The position numbers and the translations under genes are program-made. A stretch of 64,000 nucleotides of DNA from Leptodactylus fallax (Eukaryota > Chordata > Amphibia > Anura > Leptodactylidae), in contig CAMRHE010000021.1 in the NCBI GenBank assembly GCA_947044405.1, positions 6,990,501 to 7,054,500 of the forward strand, in the 5' to 3' direction. Below, in pieces: positions 1 through 11,942 of this stretch (positions are counted from its first letter, which is position 1; the number at the start of each line of letters is the position of its first letter). The notes beneath the pieces are model-generated. The model saw only the letters and a list, made by a program, of their open reading frames with translations, had not been told where the DNA came from and did no database searches.

Positions 1-1362
1 GATTGGTTCTCACACATCTTCGCCCTCTAGTGAGGCCTGCTATGGACCCTCTCCAGTTTGCTTATCGACCGGGCATTGGGGTAGATGATGCCATCATCCA
101 CCTTCTGCACAGGGCTCTGTCTCACCTGGAAAAACCAGGGAACACGGTGAGAATAATGTTCTTTGATTTCTCCAGTGCTTTTAACACCATACAGCCCAGG
201 TTACTGAGAGACAAGCTGGGCCTTGCTGGAGTGGACCACCACCTCTCCAACTGGATCCTAGACTACCTCACAAATCGACCTCAATACGTGAGAGCCCAAG
301 ACTGTGTGTCAGGTACCGTTATCTGTAATACGGGGGCACCTCAGGGTACGGTTCTCACCCCTTTCCTCTTCACACTGTACACTGCTGATTTTAGGTGCAA
401 CTCATCCAGCTGCTACCTACAGAAGTATTCTGACGACTCTGCAATAGTAGGCCTCATTACAGACGATGATGACAGGGAGTACAGAGAACTGAACCGGTTT
501 TTTGTAGACTGGTGCCACCAGAACCACCTGAAGATTAACGCGGGGAAGACCAAGGAGATGGTGGTGGACTTCCGTAAAGGCAGAAGCCCTCCAAAACCAG
601 TGGACATCCTGGGGACGGGCATCGAGATTGTGAACACCTATAAGTACCTGGGTTTGCTCCTTAATAATAAGCTAGACTGGGCAGATCATATGGAGGCCCT
701 GTACAGGAAGGGCAACAGCAGGCTCTACCTGCTTAGGAAGCTGAGAGCCTTTGGAATCCGGGGGGCACTTCTTAGGACTTTCTTCAACTCGGTAGTGGCA
801 TCAGCCATCTTCTTTGGAGTGGCCTGCTGGGGGAGCAGTATATCAACCAGGGACAGAAATAAACTTGACAAGCTGATTAGAAAGGCCAGCTCTGTCCTGG
901 GGAGCCCACTGGACCCAGTGCAGGCGGTGGGTGACAGAAGGATACTGTCCGTGGTGAGCTCCATGTGGGAGAATAACTCCCATCCCATGCATGAGACTGT
1001 GATCGCGCTGGGCAGTACTGTCAGTGACCGACTGCTCCACCCTAGGTGTGAGAAGGAGCGCTATCGGAAGTCTTTCCTCCCCACCGCGGTTAGGCTGTAC
1101 AACCAACACCGACCTAAGCGGAGATCATTACATACAGAGAACTGAAATATCTCTCTGCCTGTTAAATCCCCCCCCCCCCCCGCTACGTCCTATCTGTCTG
1201 TCTGCTATTAATGTAATGCCTCTCACCTTGGAACATTCCTGTACACGTTGTATTTGTATTTGTATCTGCTTATCTTATCTTATCTTTGCTGCTGTAACAC
1301 ACTGAATTTCCCCATTGTGGGACTATTAAAGGACTATTATTATTATTATTATTATTATTAAT
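1..1362 (+). mobile_element. 3' part of a CR1/L2-group LINE retrotransposon
   Basis: This is the 3' portion of a non-LTR retrotransposon; its 5' part lies outside the window. After the reverse transcriptase stop at 1143-1145 comes a short 3' UTR with a C run near 1169-1181, TTATC repeats near 1268-1284, the phrase AATTTCCCCATTGTGGGAC typical of L2-like 3' ends, and an (ATT)n tail at about 1334-1362. LINEs of this group prime reverse transcription at their own short 3' repeat, so the tail marks a complete 3' terminus. The target-site duplication cannot be checked because the 5' end is missing. CR1, L2 and Rex1-type elements share these features, so the clade is given only at group level. Confidence 0.88.
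3..1145 (+). CDS. LINE reverse transcriptase, C-terminal part of ORF2 (380 codons, 5' cut by window edge)
   Basis: The protein copies element RNA into DNA at a nicked target site. Visible reverse transcriptase motifs are FFDFSSAF at residues 53-60 (first catalytic Asp), GAPQGTVLTP at 111-120, and YSDD at 142-145 (second and third catalytic Asp; the usual motif is F/YADD, here Ser replaces Ala). The KTKEMVVDFR stretch at about 183-192 and the C-terminal block ending near ERYRKSFLPTAVRLYN are typical of the CR1/L2 group. The frame is open from the window edge to the stop, so this part is undamaged. The apparent start at 3 is only where the window begins; the endonuclease domain and N-terminus should lie upstream. 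Whether the full ORF is intact cannot be seen. Confidence 0.9.
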   Translation: MVLTHLRPLVRPAMDPLQFAYRPGIGVDDAIIHLLHRALSHLEKPGNTVRIMFFDFSSAFNTIQPRLLRDKLGLAGVDHHLSNWILDYLTNRPQYVRAQDCVSGTVICNTGAPQGTVLTPFLFTLYTADFRCNSSSCYLQKYSDDSAIVGLITDDDDREYRELNRFFVDWCHQNHLKINAGKTKEMVVDFRKGRSPPKPVDILGTGIEIVNTYKYLGLLLNNKLDWADHMEALYRKGNSRLYLLRKLRAFGIRGALLRTFFNSVVASAIFFGVACWGSSISTRDRNKLDKLIRKASSVLGSPLDPVQAVGDRRILSVVSSMWENNSHPMHETVIALGSTVSDRLLHPRCEKERYRKSFLPTAVRLYNQHRPKRRSLHTEN

Positions 1363-1853
1363 AAATCGTGTGATTTCTTTTAAAAGAAAGGTATTTGTAC
1401 ACAGCCAGCAGCATTGTAAAAGTGAAATAGAACACCTAGAAATTCTAAGAGGTCCCTGGTATGTAAATCAACCATATATTCTGGCTGCTGGCTTGTTAGC
1501 CTGGATATAGCTCGAGATATAGACCTAGATGTCTTGCTGTCAGCTTTAATTTCTTCAGTACTGGAGGGTGTAAACCTTTGCACTATGCATTAATTATGAT
1601 TTTAGATAACTTACGCCGGTCATGCACTTTAGACAGCTATTGGCCAAATGGTATATTCCCTATTTACACTCTTGGCTTGGCTGAGAGGTACATGTGTACT
1701 GAACTGAAAGAGGGGAGAAAAAGTGCTACCAGGCTTCTCCTTTATCTTCCTAAGAACAAAAAGATCAACCAGTTGAAATCTGAATATTATTTCCCCCAAA
1801 ATTTGCTATTGTGCGCATTTTTCAGAAATTCCATTGAAATTGACAGGTTTAGC
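1363..1853. other. Anonymous sequence
   Basis: Apart from the end of the LINE tail I see no gene, repeat structure or regulatory element here. Short open frames show no recognisable domain. Confidence 0.5.
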
Positions 1854-1856
1854 TAA

Positions 1857-2364
1857 GGCTAGGTTCACACTTGCGTTGTGATTTCCGCATGGCATCAGTT
1901 TCTGTGATCCATCTGATTTGGAAGGGGTTGTTACAAAAGCCATTGATTTCAATGTGTTTTTTTTAACACAATTGACAGGTGTGTACTTTGAGCATTTCCA
2001 CCGTGTATCTGCTCTTCTGGATGGAGACAAACGTCGGACTTGCAACACTTTTGCTCTGTCTAAAAAATAAGGATACACGACAGATGGACAGCAAATCCGT
2101 TTTTTTAACATTGAAGTCTATGGAAGGTGGACACAAAGGGATTAACGACAGTTGTCCGTTTTGCAATCTGTTTTTCCCTCTTCAATCTTCTCTGTGCATA
2201 CTCAGAATAGAACAACTATGAGCTGGTTTTCCCCATGGCTTTCGATTCGCAGACAGGTGTTTTTTTATTTTTTTTTTTTTAAATCTCATCCACCACTCTG
2301 GTACTGTACATCACAGTGGGTGACACACTGACCCACTACAAACTTGCCCAGTGTATACCTGGCC
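1857..2364. mobile_element. Candidate Harbinger-like MITE (TWA target site)
   Basis: The left end reads GGCTAGGTTCACAC directly after TAA, matching the style of other MITEs in this window (6295, 20959, 54605). A possible right end at about 2349-2364 is the inverse, GTATACCTGGCC before TTA. The interior holds the sense and antisense 'ccgtt / aacgg' words seen in these MITEs. The right boundary is weak and the flanking triplets differ (TAA and TTA), so the element may be truncated. Confidence 0.42.
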
Positions 2365-3821
2365 TTAATGTATTTTGAAAGTGCCCCTTTGCCAACAGTG
2401 GCTTTGTCATTGCTACTTGAATACCTGGAACAACAACAAAGAATAGAAGAGGAAGCACTCAGTTTGTATGACATGATCAATGAGTAGCAGCAATTGTTTT
2501 TCATTGTTGTTTCTGGTTTGTGCTCCTTTCCAAATACCACTCCAAGTAAAAAGTGTCCATGTACGATAAAAGCAACAATGCCCTTTGGAAAGATCGCAAG
2601 CCACAGAGCATAAAACAGCTGCTAAAGCGAGAAGTGCCGGCAGTATTTATATTTATAGCATAGAAACGTAATTAAGCATAGCCTGGAAATCTTGGAGCTA
2701 CATCACCATATAGAAAATTGACCTACAAGTAACACTTTGTTTTCTTTTCTGCCATAATATATGTATTTTCTTATTTCCATTAAGAAATGACTGGTTCAGG
2801 ATATCGAATTTCTTCTTGCGGCAGTGATCTGTCATGTTCTTGCTTTAATTTTAGAATTAATGCAGTTGCTCTTGAAGGAAATAGTTCAGCTAATGCCACA
2901 GGGACAAATAATTCTTCCAAACGTACAAATTGCAACATAACATATCGCTTATGGCCAGTGCGAGCCAATCTCCAGCTAGCACACACCATTAGGGAATATT
3001 TTCACATCCTGAGTCCATCTTGACATTCTCTTACACTTAACAGCATGTGAAATTAAATACAATTACATCCACATTTCTGTTAAACCTTATAGAATTGCAA
3101 AAGGCTGTTGGAAATCTGTAGCAGATTCTTCATGTTCATAAAAATGAAATTCGGCTAAGGGGATGTTTAAATAAATAAGTATTGGGAAGCTGATCCAAGA
3201 AGGTTTCATTAAAATGCTGTGCTAATGTCACTTGTAATCTTTGCAATAAGCTGTAAGGTTTAGTTAAGAATTATGGCATTTCTTACTTGGATGAATACAT
3301 GTACAGTATACTATATTTATAGCATATTGGCAGCTTTGAGAAAAATGCATTTATTTCCAAAGATCCAGTCTATTACATTATGCTGGTCTGTTGGTATACC
3401 TTGGTTTTGGTTTCTGCTGGTGCGAACTTGATGTTGCTGCAAATTGCATGGTATTGCATTTTACTGCATTGATGAGAATCACTAGTAACTCATAATTCAT
3501 GTCAGTCATGACAGGCTCACCAAAGGGGAATTTATTCTTATGCCAGTCTTCACTCATTCCCTAACAGTTGCAAGATTAATTGGCCTCTTAGTAATTCTTG
3601 TGTATGTAGGTGCTCCGACTGCACATCTATACCAGTCCTGCCTAGATTCCCAACACTGCTCTGCCCACTGTCTAAAAAAGTGACACAGTGTGTCAAAAAT
3701 GCACCAAGCTGAGGCACATTTTTGGCCACTTTGTAAGTGCAACAGCCTTAGTGAATGTGGGACGCTGTTTGCATATATTAAATAGCTGTCCACAAACATA
3801 TGCATTGTATTAAGGGTTCCC
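2365..3821. other. Anonymous sequence
   Basis: I see no gene or boundary-defined repeat. Open frames on both strands around 2780-3020 overlap one another and have no domain signature. Confidence 0.5.
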
Positions 3822-4218
3822 TTAAATGGAACCTGTCAGTTTGATTTTAGTCACTAAACCACCCACAGGTCTTTATAGACTAGGGGGTTTAGTGTCCCAA
3901 ATCGCCTAGTTTAAACACCATCCATGTCCACAATTAAAGTTTCATTACAGTTTCATCAGACTCACCTCTGGTGCTCCCACCGCCTGCGCAGTTCTTCAGT
4001 GAAGTCGAGGACGCACACATGGCATCTGCGCCTCTGGCTTCAGTGAAGAACTGCGCTCGCCCGAGGAATACAGCAACAGGGTCAGTATAAAGCTTTTTTT
4101 ATTTTTATTGCGGGCATGGATGGCTTTATTACAGGACGATTTGGGACACTAAACCCCTGATCCATAAGGGCTTGTGGGTGGTTTAGTGTATCAGATACGC
4201 CCTGCAGATTCCCTTTAA
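3822..4218. mobile_element. TTAA-flanked MITE (T2/Kolobok- or piggyBac-like)
   Basis: TTAA lies at both ends (3822-3825 and 4215-4218). The ends are inverted: TTAAATGGAACCTG at left and the complement of TTAAAGGGAATCTG at right. A second inverted block follows: taaaccacccacaggt and cccaaatcg on the left pair with the complements at about 4138-4185. TTAA targets with AAAGGRR-type ends are known for T2/Kolobok MITEs of Xenopus; piggyBac shares the TTAA target. There is no coding capacity, so movement would depend on a transposase encoded elsewhere. Confidence 0.75.
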
Positions 4219-4976
4219 AGAGATGTTTCATAAATATAAGCTGGCCATCTTCATTTAAAGCATATAGGGTTGTCTCCATTCTCTCCCATGGCAGGTTTTG
4301 GAAAGAATAGTGAAGTATTTTTGATTTTAACATGGCCAATCCTTTTGCCCTCACTGGAGATATGATGCAGCCAGTGGTATCTAACAATGGTTTGCTTTCC
4401 TATTCTAACGGACAACACTCACATGCTTGGCCAGTAAGTGTGTGTTACCAGTGAACACCACAGTCCATCCTCCTGCGCCAGTGCACAATCTTGTACTCAC
4501 CTGGCTGCCCAAGTTCTGCAAGCCTCAGCAACTGGAGTGCCACTAGCCTGGTCAGCTCTCATGGAGCAGCTGCCCACCCACACCACCCCTCTCGCTGGTG
4601 GCCTATTAGAGCTCTTCACTGGTTAAAGAAGGAAGATAAAAGCTGGAGACCAAGGCCCTTCACTGCTTTACTTGTTGAAAGGTATAGACACAGTGGAACA
4701 GCAACATATTATAAATGCAAGTGATTTTTTTTGGCCCCTGCTGACAGACACTGTGCTTCTGATGACACAGGGGATGTGACATCTGCCTTCTAGAATTTGT
4801 GTTACTGCTAAGCAGAGTCTGGCTAGTGCATGAGTTCCAGGGACTGGCTAACAAGTCAAGGGTGCCAATGTGACTTCTTGAACAAGCTGCCCATTCAACA
4901 GCAAGCTGTTTCTCTCCTAACAGCTGCACCAGCTCCACCTTAACCTCCAGTATGGCAATGGGACTTTTTTTTTTTA
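4219..4976. other. Anonymous sequence
   Basis: I see no gene, terminal repeat or RNA gene. Two overlapping short frames near 4438-4724 have no domain signature. Confidence 0.45.
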
Positions 4977-5175
4977 TTAAGTGTTACCAGGAAATTATAT
5001 ATTGCTTAGATCAAGTTTTTATCTTAAACATACTTTTGGTGATGTTGTTTTTTTTATAATCTATGTTATTATCTATATTAAAAAAAAATCCTCAAAACTT
5101 TGCAATGCCACTAAGCCTAAAAGAGATTGTGACATCCTGTCTCCTGTAGATGGAGCATGGGCCATAAAAACAATG
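4977..5175. repeat. Dispersed repeat, copy 1 (paralogous to 59956-60165)
   Basis: Starting at TTAA (4977-4980), the sequence gTGTTACCAGGAAAT, then TTTGGTGATGTTGTTTT and CTATGTTATTATCTATATT, recurs at 59956-60165. The other copy begins TTAAAGGGAAGGTGTCACC, so this looks like one end of a TTAA-type element with a small terminal deletion here. No inverse end was found. Confidence 0.6.
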
Positions 5176-6294
5176 GTTTGGAGCAGAAACTATTGATTTT
5201 CATGGGGGAATGTTCGAGGTATGTTCTGTGACCTCTGCAAAGGTCATTGTGCAGAGAGGAGAAGTAGATAAGTTGTGAAATCACCTACTGTGACTGGTGG
5301 ATTCTATGTCATAACTACATATACAGTACATGATAGCTGTGATCATCATGTGCTGATAAGTGAGGGAGCTGCTTCAAATAAATCTCCGAGGGAAAACAGG
5401 AAGTCTCAGTATACTAAATGGCTTATTGGCCAGAGTCAGGACTGCAGGATTTTAGGAATCTTTTAACCTCACCAATTTTTTTTTTAAATGTGTAAATTAC
5501 ACAGTTGAAGTTATATATCAGAGTAAGCCAGAGTAAACCAATCCATGTCACACTCTTCCGAGTCTGTGCCTTGGTCAAATTGCATGTGCAGTGTGAACAG
5601 CAACTAAATCTCCCTCTGCTTATCTACTCAACTGTTCATATGGATCAAGGGGAAAACAGCCAGCTATTTAACGTGTGCATCCATGCCACCATACATTTGT
5701 GTGTGTGGATTGGTTTAGATAAATGTCTGCTGGCTGAATCAGCTTAATCCCCAATGACCAGCTGAAGGACGCCAATTCTGGCAAGCCATTTCCTATGTAG
5801 TGGTCAAGGCAGAGGAAATTTAGTATCACATGTAATATATGTAATGCAAAGCCACCACATTTTGACTTATTCAATTACAAAACTTTCCTCAAAGTTATTA
5901 AACTTTATTACTACCTGTTCTTTGACTCCAGGTGGACTATTTAATGGAAATAGGGTAATATCTGAATCAGCCTCACAATCTCTCCTGTGACAAAGACTTG
6001 CCAATTTCATCTTAGGTTGGGAGTAAACTGCTCATATAGCTTTTAATGAAGCTTGCTTATAAAAGTAGAAGACTAAGAAATAATGGATGCATCCAAGGAA
6101 ATCAAAAAGCGTAGGCCTTTCTCATCAACTTTATCTGAAAGAAAGCTGCCTACTCCTTTCTGTAAAATAAATTTTACTAATGGCTTGAAATATGGACACT
6201 TAGCAGTCTGTCTACCCTCTGCATATCTTTAGATCATTTTTTAATATTCTGTAATAATACTTCATTTATAACAATATCTATCTAGCCTAAATAA
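5176..6294. other. Anonymous sequence
   Basis: I see no gene or defined repeat. Short open frames are unsupported. Confidence 0.45.
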
Positions 6295-6903
6295 GGCAGG
6301 GTTCACACTACCGTTGGAGTGTTACCGTTAAAAAAACCCAAAAACAGACACCTATCATAACGGACACTAACTGATGTTAATGTGTCAGTTTTTTTAACTG
6401 ATCCAATTAATGGTTCAGTTAAAAAAATGGACATATTAGCATCAGTTAGTGTCCGTTAACATCAGTTAGTGTCTGTTTTTTAACACTGTCCGTTTTTTTT
6501 GTTTGCTTTCTCCTTTCTGAGCATGCGCAGGAAAAAAACGGACATAAAATAATGGATAGTAACTGATGGCTATCAGTTATTGTCCATTATAAGTCCGTTA
6601 CCCATAGACTTCAATGTTAAAAAAATAACGGACACTTGCTGTCCGTAAAGAATCCGTTTTTTTCAAACGGACAAAAAGTCCTGCATGTAGGATTTTTTGT
6701 CCGCGAAAAAAAACGGACTTCTGACGGATTTGGTGTGAACGGACACAAACGGACACTAACGGACACAATATAAAAACCCATTGAAATGAATGGAAATTTT
6801 AACGGATTTCTGATGATTCAGCTTATGTCCGATGCTAAAATCTTGTAACGGACAATAGCAACGGACACTACTGACGGCCACCAATGGTAGTGTGAACGCC
6901 CCC
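6295..6903. mobile_element. Harbinger-like MITE of 609 bp with TAA target duplication
   Basis: The element is bounded by TAA on both sides (6292-6294 and 6904-6906). The left end GGCAGGGTTCACACTACC mirrors the right end, whose complement reads GGGGGCGTTCACACTACC. The interior is packed with ACGGACA and its complement TGTCCGT, so both arms can pair over much of their length. A 3-bp TWA-type duplication and G-rich ends suggest PIF/Harbinger. There is no open frame, so it is non-autonomous. Confidence 0.75.
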
Positions 6904-8904
6904 TAACAGGCAATGGTTAAATGCTTGATCTGTCTTGTCCAGGTGGCCTGTATGTAAAAATGAGAGACCACCATTAATACCAAGACAACTACATATATGC
7001 AGATATTATTAGCTATCTGCCTCACATATATTCACTGTTTGGAAACTATACTCATTATGGAGGAAATCTATCAGTTGTACTAGATAAGAAAAAGCTATAA
7101 TATACTATAGTTAATAGTAAAGTGAGGAAACCTTGATCTGAATAGATGAACAATATGATTTACAGTTTTACCCTTGAGTTTCATTTTTCAAGTTGGTCCT
7201 TTGTGTTCTGCTACCTTGAGTATGGCATGATGTTCTCGCATTCATGATGGCCCTCCTTTATTAGTCCTTCCTATTGTTTATATGTCCTTTTTGTTCAGAA
7301 TATCCTTGATAATTCTAAATGGTAAAATTGTAGAAATAAACTGTTGTTTATAAGTTCCACCATTCCCTTTGTGCTACCATCACATGAACCAGGGCCAGGA
7401 CTTTGTGTTCTTACATGCTGGTTGCTAATAGACTAGTTATGTGATTTCTATATTATTTCTATCTTTAAATACATATTCCCATAAATTAACACTATCTCCT
7501 TTTTGAACAATAAACTTAAACTACATGAGACAAATTGTATTTCATATGGTCATGTTATATTAGTTCATGACTATTGTTAGGCTTCTCTATTGTTTCCTTT
7601 GTTCATATAGAAATTCTAATAAAAAATAAATAGAAAGAAAGAAAAGTAGAGCATGAGCGGATTTTTATTCAGCAACCAATGGATAAATGGCATAGGTAGT
7701 CTGCAGTATGCAGAAAGATTATGAACACTGAGGTTATATCCTATGGAAAAAGTTGGCCAAAGGGGGGCCTAAGACAATGTATAAATATATTAGAGGTCAA
7801 TACAGAGATCTCTGCCAAGATCTAAGTATATTTAAAATGGTGACTTTTCATGAATCAGGTTCCTAAGAGCTTTATTAGGGTCCTCATCACTATACTAATG
7901 TTCTTCTGTAACCTGCTGGCCATAGAGTGGTGTCTAGTGGTCCAGCTATCCCTGGGCTTGTGCATCCCCACATAACTGCAAAGTTATGTAATTCTCAGCC
8001 AATAGCACGGCTAAAGTATTCAGTTCTTGAAATTGTTTAGAGCAGGGAGGGCTGTGTGCACTGCACTCTACCTCAGCTACCGTCACTACCTTGTCTCGTC
8101 TTCTGAACCACTGCATGAAACGTAATGCTAGATTGACTTGAGATAGCAGAGAGGGGCAGCAGCTAGCCAGTTACTAGGCCCCCTATCACTCCACTCCAAA
8201 TCATAAACCAACTACATCCTTTGTTTATCAGCTATACATATGTGCATGGACGTTTTGCTATCTGGTACTAGTGAAATGGTTTGCTAAGAACTTGCCCTAG
8301 TTTATTGTTGGTGCCTCTTTTGGCATTCAGCACCACATGCACCTGTTGCCCCTTCTCCCAGCTACACCTGTAAGTTCCAGTTTTCCATTATGTTTGTGGA
8401 TTTTCAGTGTCTGCAAGGATGACTACATAGAACCTGCCTCACAAATATCTGAAAACAAAGGGGCATCCAGTAATTCTAGAGGAAATAAGGCTTTTATCAT
8501 CATCCTATAAGGGGATTTTTTACTGTAAAAGCAGTGAGACTATGGATCTATACATAGACAAAGTTGATAGAGTTAAAATTGGAACCCACCACCCAGAACA
8601 GCATGATAGCACACAAAATAAGGAACTATCCTTCTCAAGCCACTTCCATAGGTCCTGGTGCAAGTGCATGATTTGCCCAATAGTTAAAGCAGCCCTGTGT
8701 GTAAAAACTCTTTTTGAAGATACTTACTATGATACTTGTGGTATTCAATAGTAAGTACATTATTTTAGCAATGAGCAAGCAGGATAAGGTATCAAATAAT
8801 GCTATAAGCAACTGTTCAGTGACATAGTGGGTCCACACTAGAGATTGGCGAACATTTTAAAAAAAAATTTTCAACAGAATTCCTGTGCCAAAAATCTTTT
8901 CTAA
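6904..8904. other. Anonymous A+T-rich sequence
   Basis: About 2 kb without a supported gene. A short AAAT/GAAA-rich stretch lies at 7617-7645. The open frame at 8542-8751 has no recognisable domain. Confidence 0.45.
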
Positions 8905-9720
8905 GCTGCATATGGAGCTTACATCCTAATCCACATCAGAAAGGATGACAAGTTTAAGACGACCTGTAACACCTGTGAAATTCACTATGGGTACCATATC
9001 ATGCCCTTTGGTCCTTGCAATGAGCAAGCAGTATTTAAAGAATTTGTGAATGACATCTTCCGTGATCTGCTTTACGTCTCTGTGGTGGTATCTAAACAAC
9101 GTCTAGATGTACTCATCTGACCTGACGTCCATTAGGAAGCATATTCGTCTTGTTCTGCAAAGATTGTGGGAGAATAGACTTAATGCAAAGTTTGAGAAGT
9201 ACATGCTCAAGAGACTTCTTGCAATTTCTTGGCTATTTCATCTATGACCAAGGTTTACAAGTGGACCCAGAAAAGCTCTCTACAGTTCTTGGTCTCATCA
9301 TCAAGGACTCCATGCCATCCAACATACATTTAAATCTGCTGGTCAAGACTTTAAACTTAATTTCTCAACACTTTTGGTGGTGTACATTTCACCGGGATAT
9401 GACTATGTTACCTCCTGTACCAGTTGTACACAAAGCATGTCTTTCTGGCAATAACCTGATGGTCTTTTCCTGCCTGTCAGTGCTAGATTCTCAGTGGCAA
9501 CATATTGCCATCAACTTCATCACTGAATTACATCCATCTTTCAAATGTACAGTGACCTGTTCATCAAGCAAGTCTTTTGTCTACAGTAGTTACCACAGCA
9601 CATCATTTCATATCGTGGAGTCCAATTTCCCATTCTGGAGATCCCTCTGCAAATTGCTGAATGTAAAATTGGACTTTTTTTTCTGTGGCCATCAGTAGTC
9701 CAATGGACAATTGGAGTGAG
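8905..9720 (+). pseudogene. Ty3/gypsy LTR-retrotransposon pol fossil (reverse transcriptase joined to integrase)
   Basis: Conceptual translation in shifting frames gives a reverse transcriptase segment with an HYGYHIMPFG motif at about 8980-9010, followed by FVNDIFRDLLYV. The catalytic Y-L-D-D box that should follow is destroyed and carries a stop. After about 9310 the sequence jumps to the integrase zinc-binding region (HFWWCTFHRD) and the start of the integrase core (WQHIAINFITELHPS). Near 9590-9670 an integrase stretch continues as WRSLCKLLNVKLDF. RNase H and most of the linker are deleted. No LTR was recognised on either side; Tc1 element A starts 67 bp downstream. Stops and frameshifts show it is long dead. 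Confidence 0.72.
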
Positions 9721-9786
9721 TACAGTTATCTTCTAGTTATAAGGAAACAACATTTAATTTTTGCCTTGGGCCATCACTGAAATATA

Positions 9787-11387
9787 CAGTGCCTTGCGAA
9801 AGTATTCGGCCCCCTTGAACTTTTCAACCTTTTGCCACATTTCAGGCTTCAAACATAAAGATATAAAATTTTAATTTTTTGGTGAAGAATCAACAACAAG
9901 TGGGACACAAATGTGAAGTGGAATGAAATGTATTGGTTATTTTAAACTTTTGTAAAAAATAAAAAACTGAAAAGTGGGGCGTGCAATATTATTAAGTTAA
10001 TACCTTGTAGCGCCACCTTTTGCTGCGATTACAGCTGCAAGTCGCTTGGGGTATGTCTCTATCAGTTTTGCACATCAAGAGACTGAAATTCTTGCCCATT
10101 CTTCCTTGGAAAACAGCTCGAGCTCAGTGAGGTTGGATGGAGAGCGTTTGTGAACAGCAGTTTTCAGCTCTTTCCACAGATTCTCGATTGGATTCAGGTC
10201 TGGACTTTGACTTGGCCATTCTAACACCTGGATACATTTATTTGTGAAACATTCCATTGTAGATTTTGCTTTATGTTTGGGATCATTGTCTTGTTGGAAG
10301 ATAAATCTCCGTCCCAGTCTCAGGTCTTTTGCAGACTCCAACAGGTTTTCTTCCAGAATGATCCTGTATTTGGCTCCATCCATCTTCCCAGCAATTTTAA
10401 CCATTTTCCCTGTCCCTGCTGAAGAAAAGCAGGCCCAAACCATGATGCTGCCACCACCATGTTTGACAGTGGGGATGGTGTATTCAGGGTGATGAGCTGT
10501 GTTGCTTTTACGCCAAACATATCGTTTTGCATTGTGACCAAAAAGTTCGATTTTGGTTTCATCTGACCAGAGCACCTTCTTCCACATGTTTAGTGTGTCT
10601 CCCAGGTAGCTTGTGGCAAACTTTAAACGAGACTTTTTATGGATATCTTTGAGAAATGGCTTTCTTCTTGCCACTCTTCCATAAAGGCCAGATTTGTGCA
10701 GTGTACGACTGATTGTTTTCCTATGGACAGACTCTCCCACCTCAGCTGTAGATCTCTGCAGTTCATCCAGAGTGATTATGGGCCTCTTGGCTGCATCTCT
10801 GATCAGTCTTCTCCTTGTTTGAGATGAAAGTTTAGAGGGACGGCCAGGTCTTGGTAGATTTGCAGTGGTCTGATACTCCTTCCATTTCAATATGATCGCT
10901 TGCACAGTGCTCCTTGGGATGTTTAAAGTTTAGGAAATCCAAATCCGACTTTAAACTTCTCCACAACAGTATCTAGGACCTGCCTGGTATGTTCCTTGGT
11001 CTTCATGATGCTCTCTGCGCTGTAACAGAACCCTGAGACTATCACAGAGCAGGTGCATTTATATGGAGACTTGATTAAACACAAGTGGATTATATTTATC
11101 ATCAGTCATTTAGGACAACATTGGATCATTCAGAGATCTTCACTGAACTTCTGGAGTGAGTTTGCTGCACTGAAAGTAAAGGGGCCGAATAATATTGCAC
11201 GCCCCACTTTTCAGTTTTTTTATTTTTTTACAAAAGTTTAAAATAAATTTCGTTCCACTTCACAACTGTGGTCCCACTTGTTGATTCTTCACCAAAAAAT
11301 GTAAATTTTATATCCTTATGTTTGAAGCCTGAAATGTGGCAAATGGTTGAAAAGTTCAAGGGGGCCGAATACTTTCGAAAGTCACTG
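9787..11387 (-). mobile_element. Tc1-like element A, 1601 bp with about 210-bp terminal inverted repeats
   Basis: The element is bounded by TA (9785-9786 and 11388-11389) and its ends start CAGTG. The inverted repeats run from about 9787-9995 and 11180-11387; the outer part reads AAGTATTCGGCCCCCTTGAA and the inner part GGGGCGTGCAATATTATT. Long repeats containing two spaced similar binding words (IR/DR) are typical of Sleeping Beauty-like Tc1 elements. The transposase lies on the minus strand and is broken (see 9997-11006). Confidence 0.93.
9997..11006 (-). pseudogene. Tc1-like DD34E transposase of element A, inactivated
   Basis: This encoded the enzyme that cuts and pastes element A. The best start is the ATG at 11004-11006, which gives MKTKEHTRQV, the usual N-terminus of this family. 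A frameshift and stop near 10915-10935 separate the first DNA-binding helix-turn-helix from the rest. From 10905 an open frame of 276 codons carries the second DNA-binding domain with a GRPSKL hook motif and the DDE catalytic domain. Numbered in that frame the motifs are WSDETK (D115), QQDNDPKH (D206) and NPIENLW (E241), a DD34E spacing. A TGA at 10075-10077, probably from CGA, cuts off the last 26 codons, which continue in frame to TAA at 9997-9999. At least two lesions make the copy non-autonomous. Confidence 0.9.
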
Positions 11388-11505
11388 TATACTGTATAGA
11401 TATATTGATTCAAAACACAGTAATAATTGTATTAACTGAATAAGCCATGTATATTTGGTTTCATCATTCACCATGGAAGATTTAGAGTCAATACTCACCA
11501 GAACA

Positions 11506-11942
11506 TTAAAAGGAATCTGTCACCAGGAATTTCATTTTCAAACCAGTCACAATGTATTGTAGCTGACATTATGATGATCACCATCTTACCTTTATATGAC
11601 AATTTCTTGAAAAAGCCATTTTGTGAAATATGCAAATTGGGTTCAAGTGCAATGGGAGCGTGCACTAAATTCTACAGTACATCTCCGCGTTTGAATCACC
11701 ATGCGTGCACTCTTTATTCTTTATTGAGAGTCTCTGTCTATTCTACTTCTATGATGCAGCTTTCTAAATTCCTACACATGTACCCAACAATTCCTGTCTG
11801 TATCCCTTGAAGGTTCTGACACACTCTATTGCACCTTTTAACTAAATGGTGCATCTGTTGGACTATCTAAAGTTATTATGGACCTCAGCATAATGTCCTC
11901 TACAATGAACTGGTACTGGTGTGATACTGAGATTTCCTTTAA
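11506..11942. mobile_element. TTAA-flanked MITE of 437 bp (T2/Kolobok-like ends)
   Basis: TTAA occurs at 11506-11509 and 11939-11942. The left end is TTAAAAGGAATCTGTCACC and the complement of the right end is TTAAAGGAAATCTCAG, both fitting the TTAAAGGRR ends described for Xenopus T2 MITEs. No coding capacity is seen. Confidence 0.72.
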
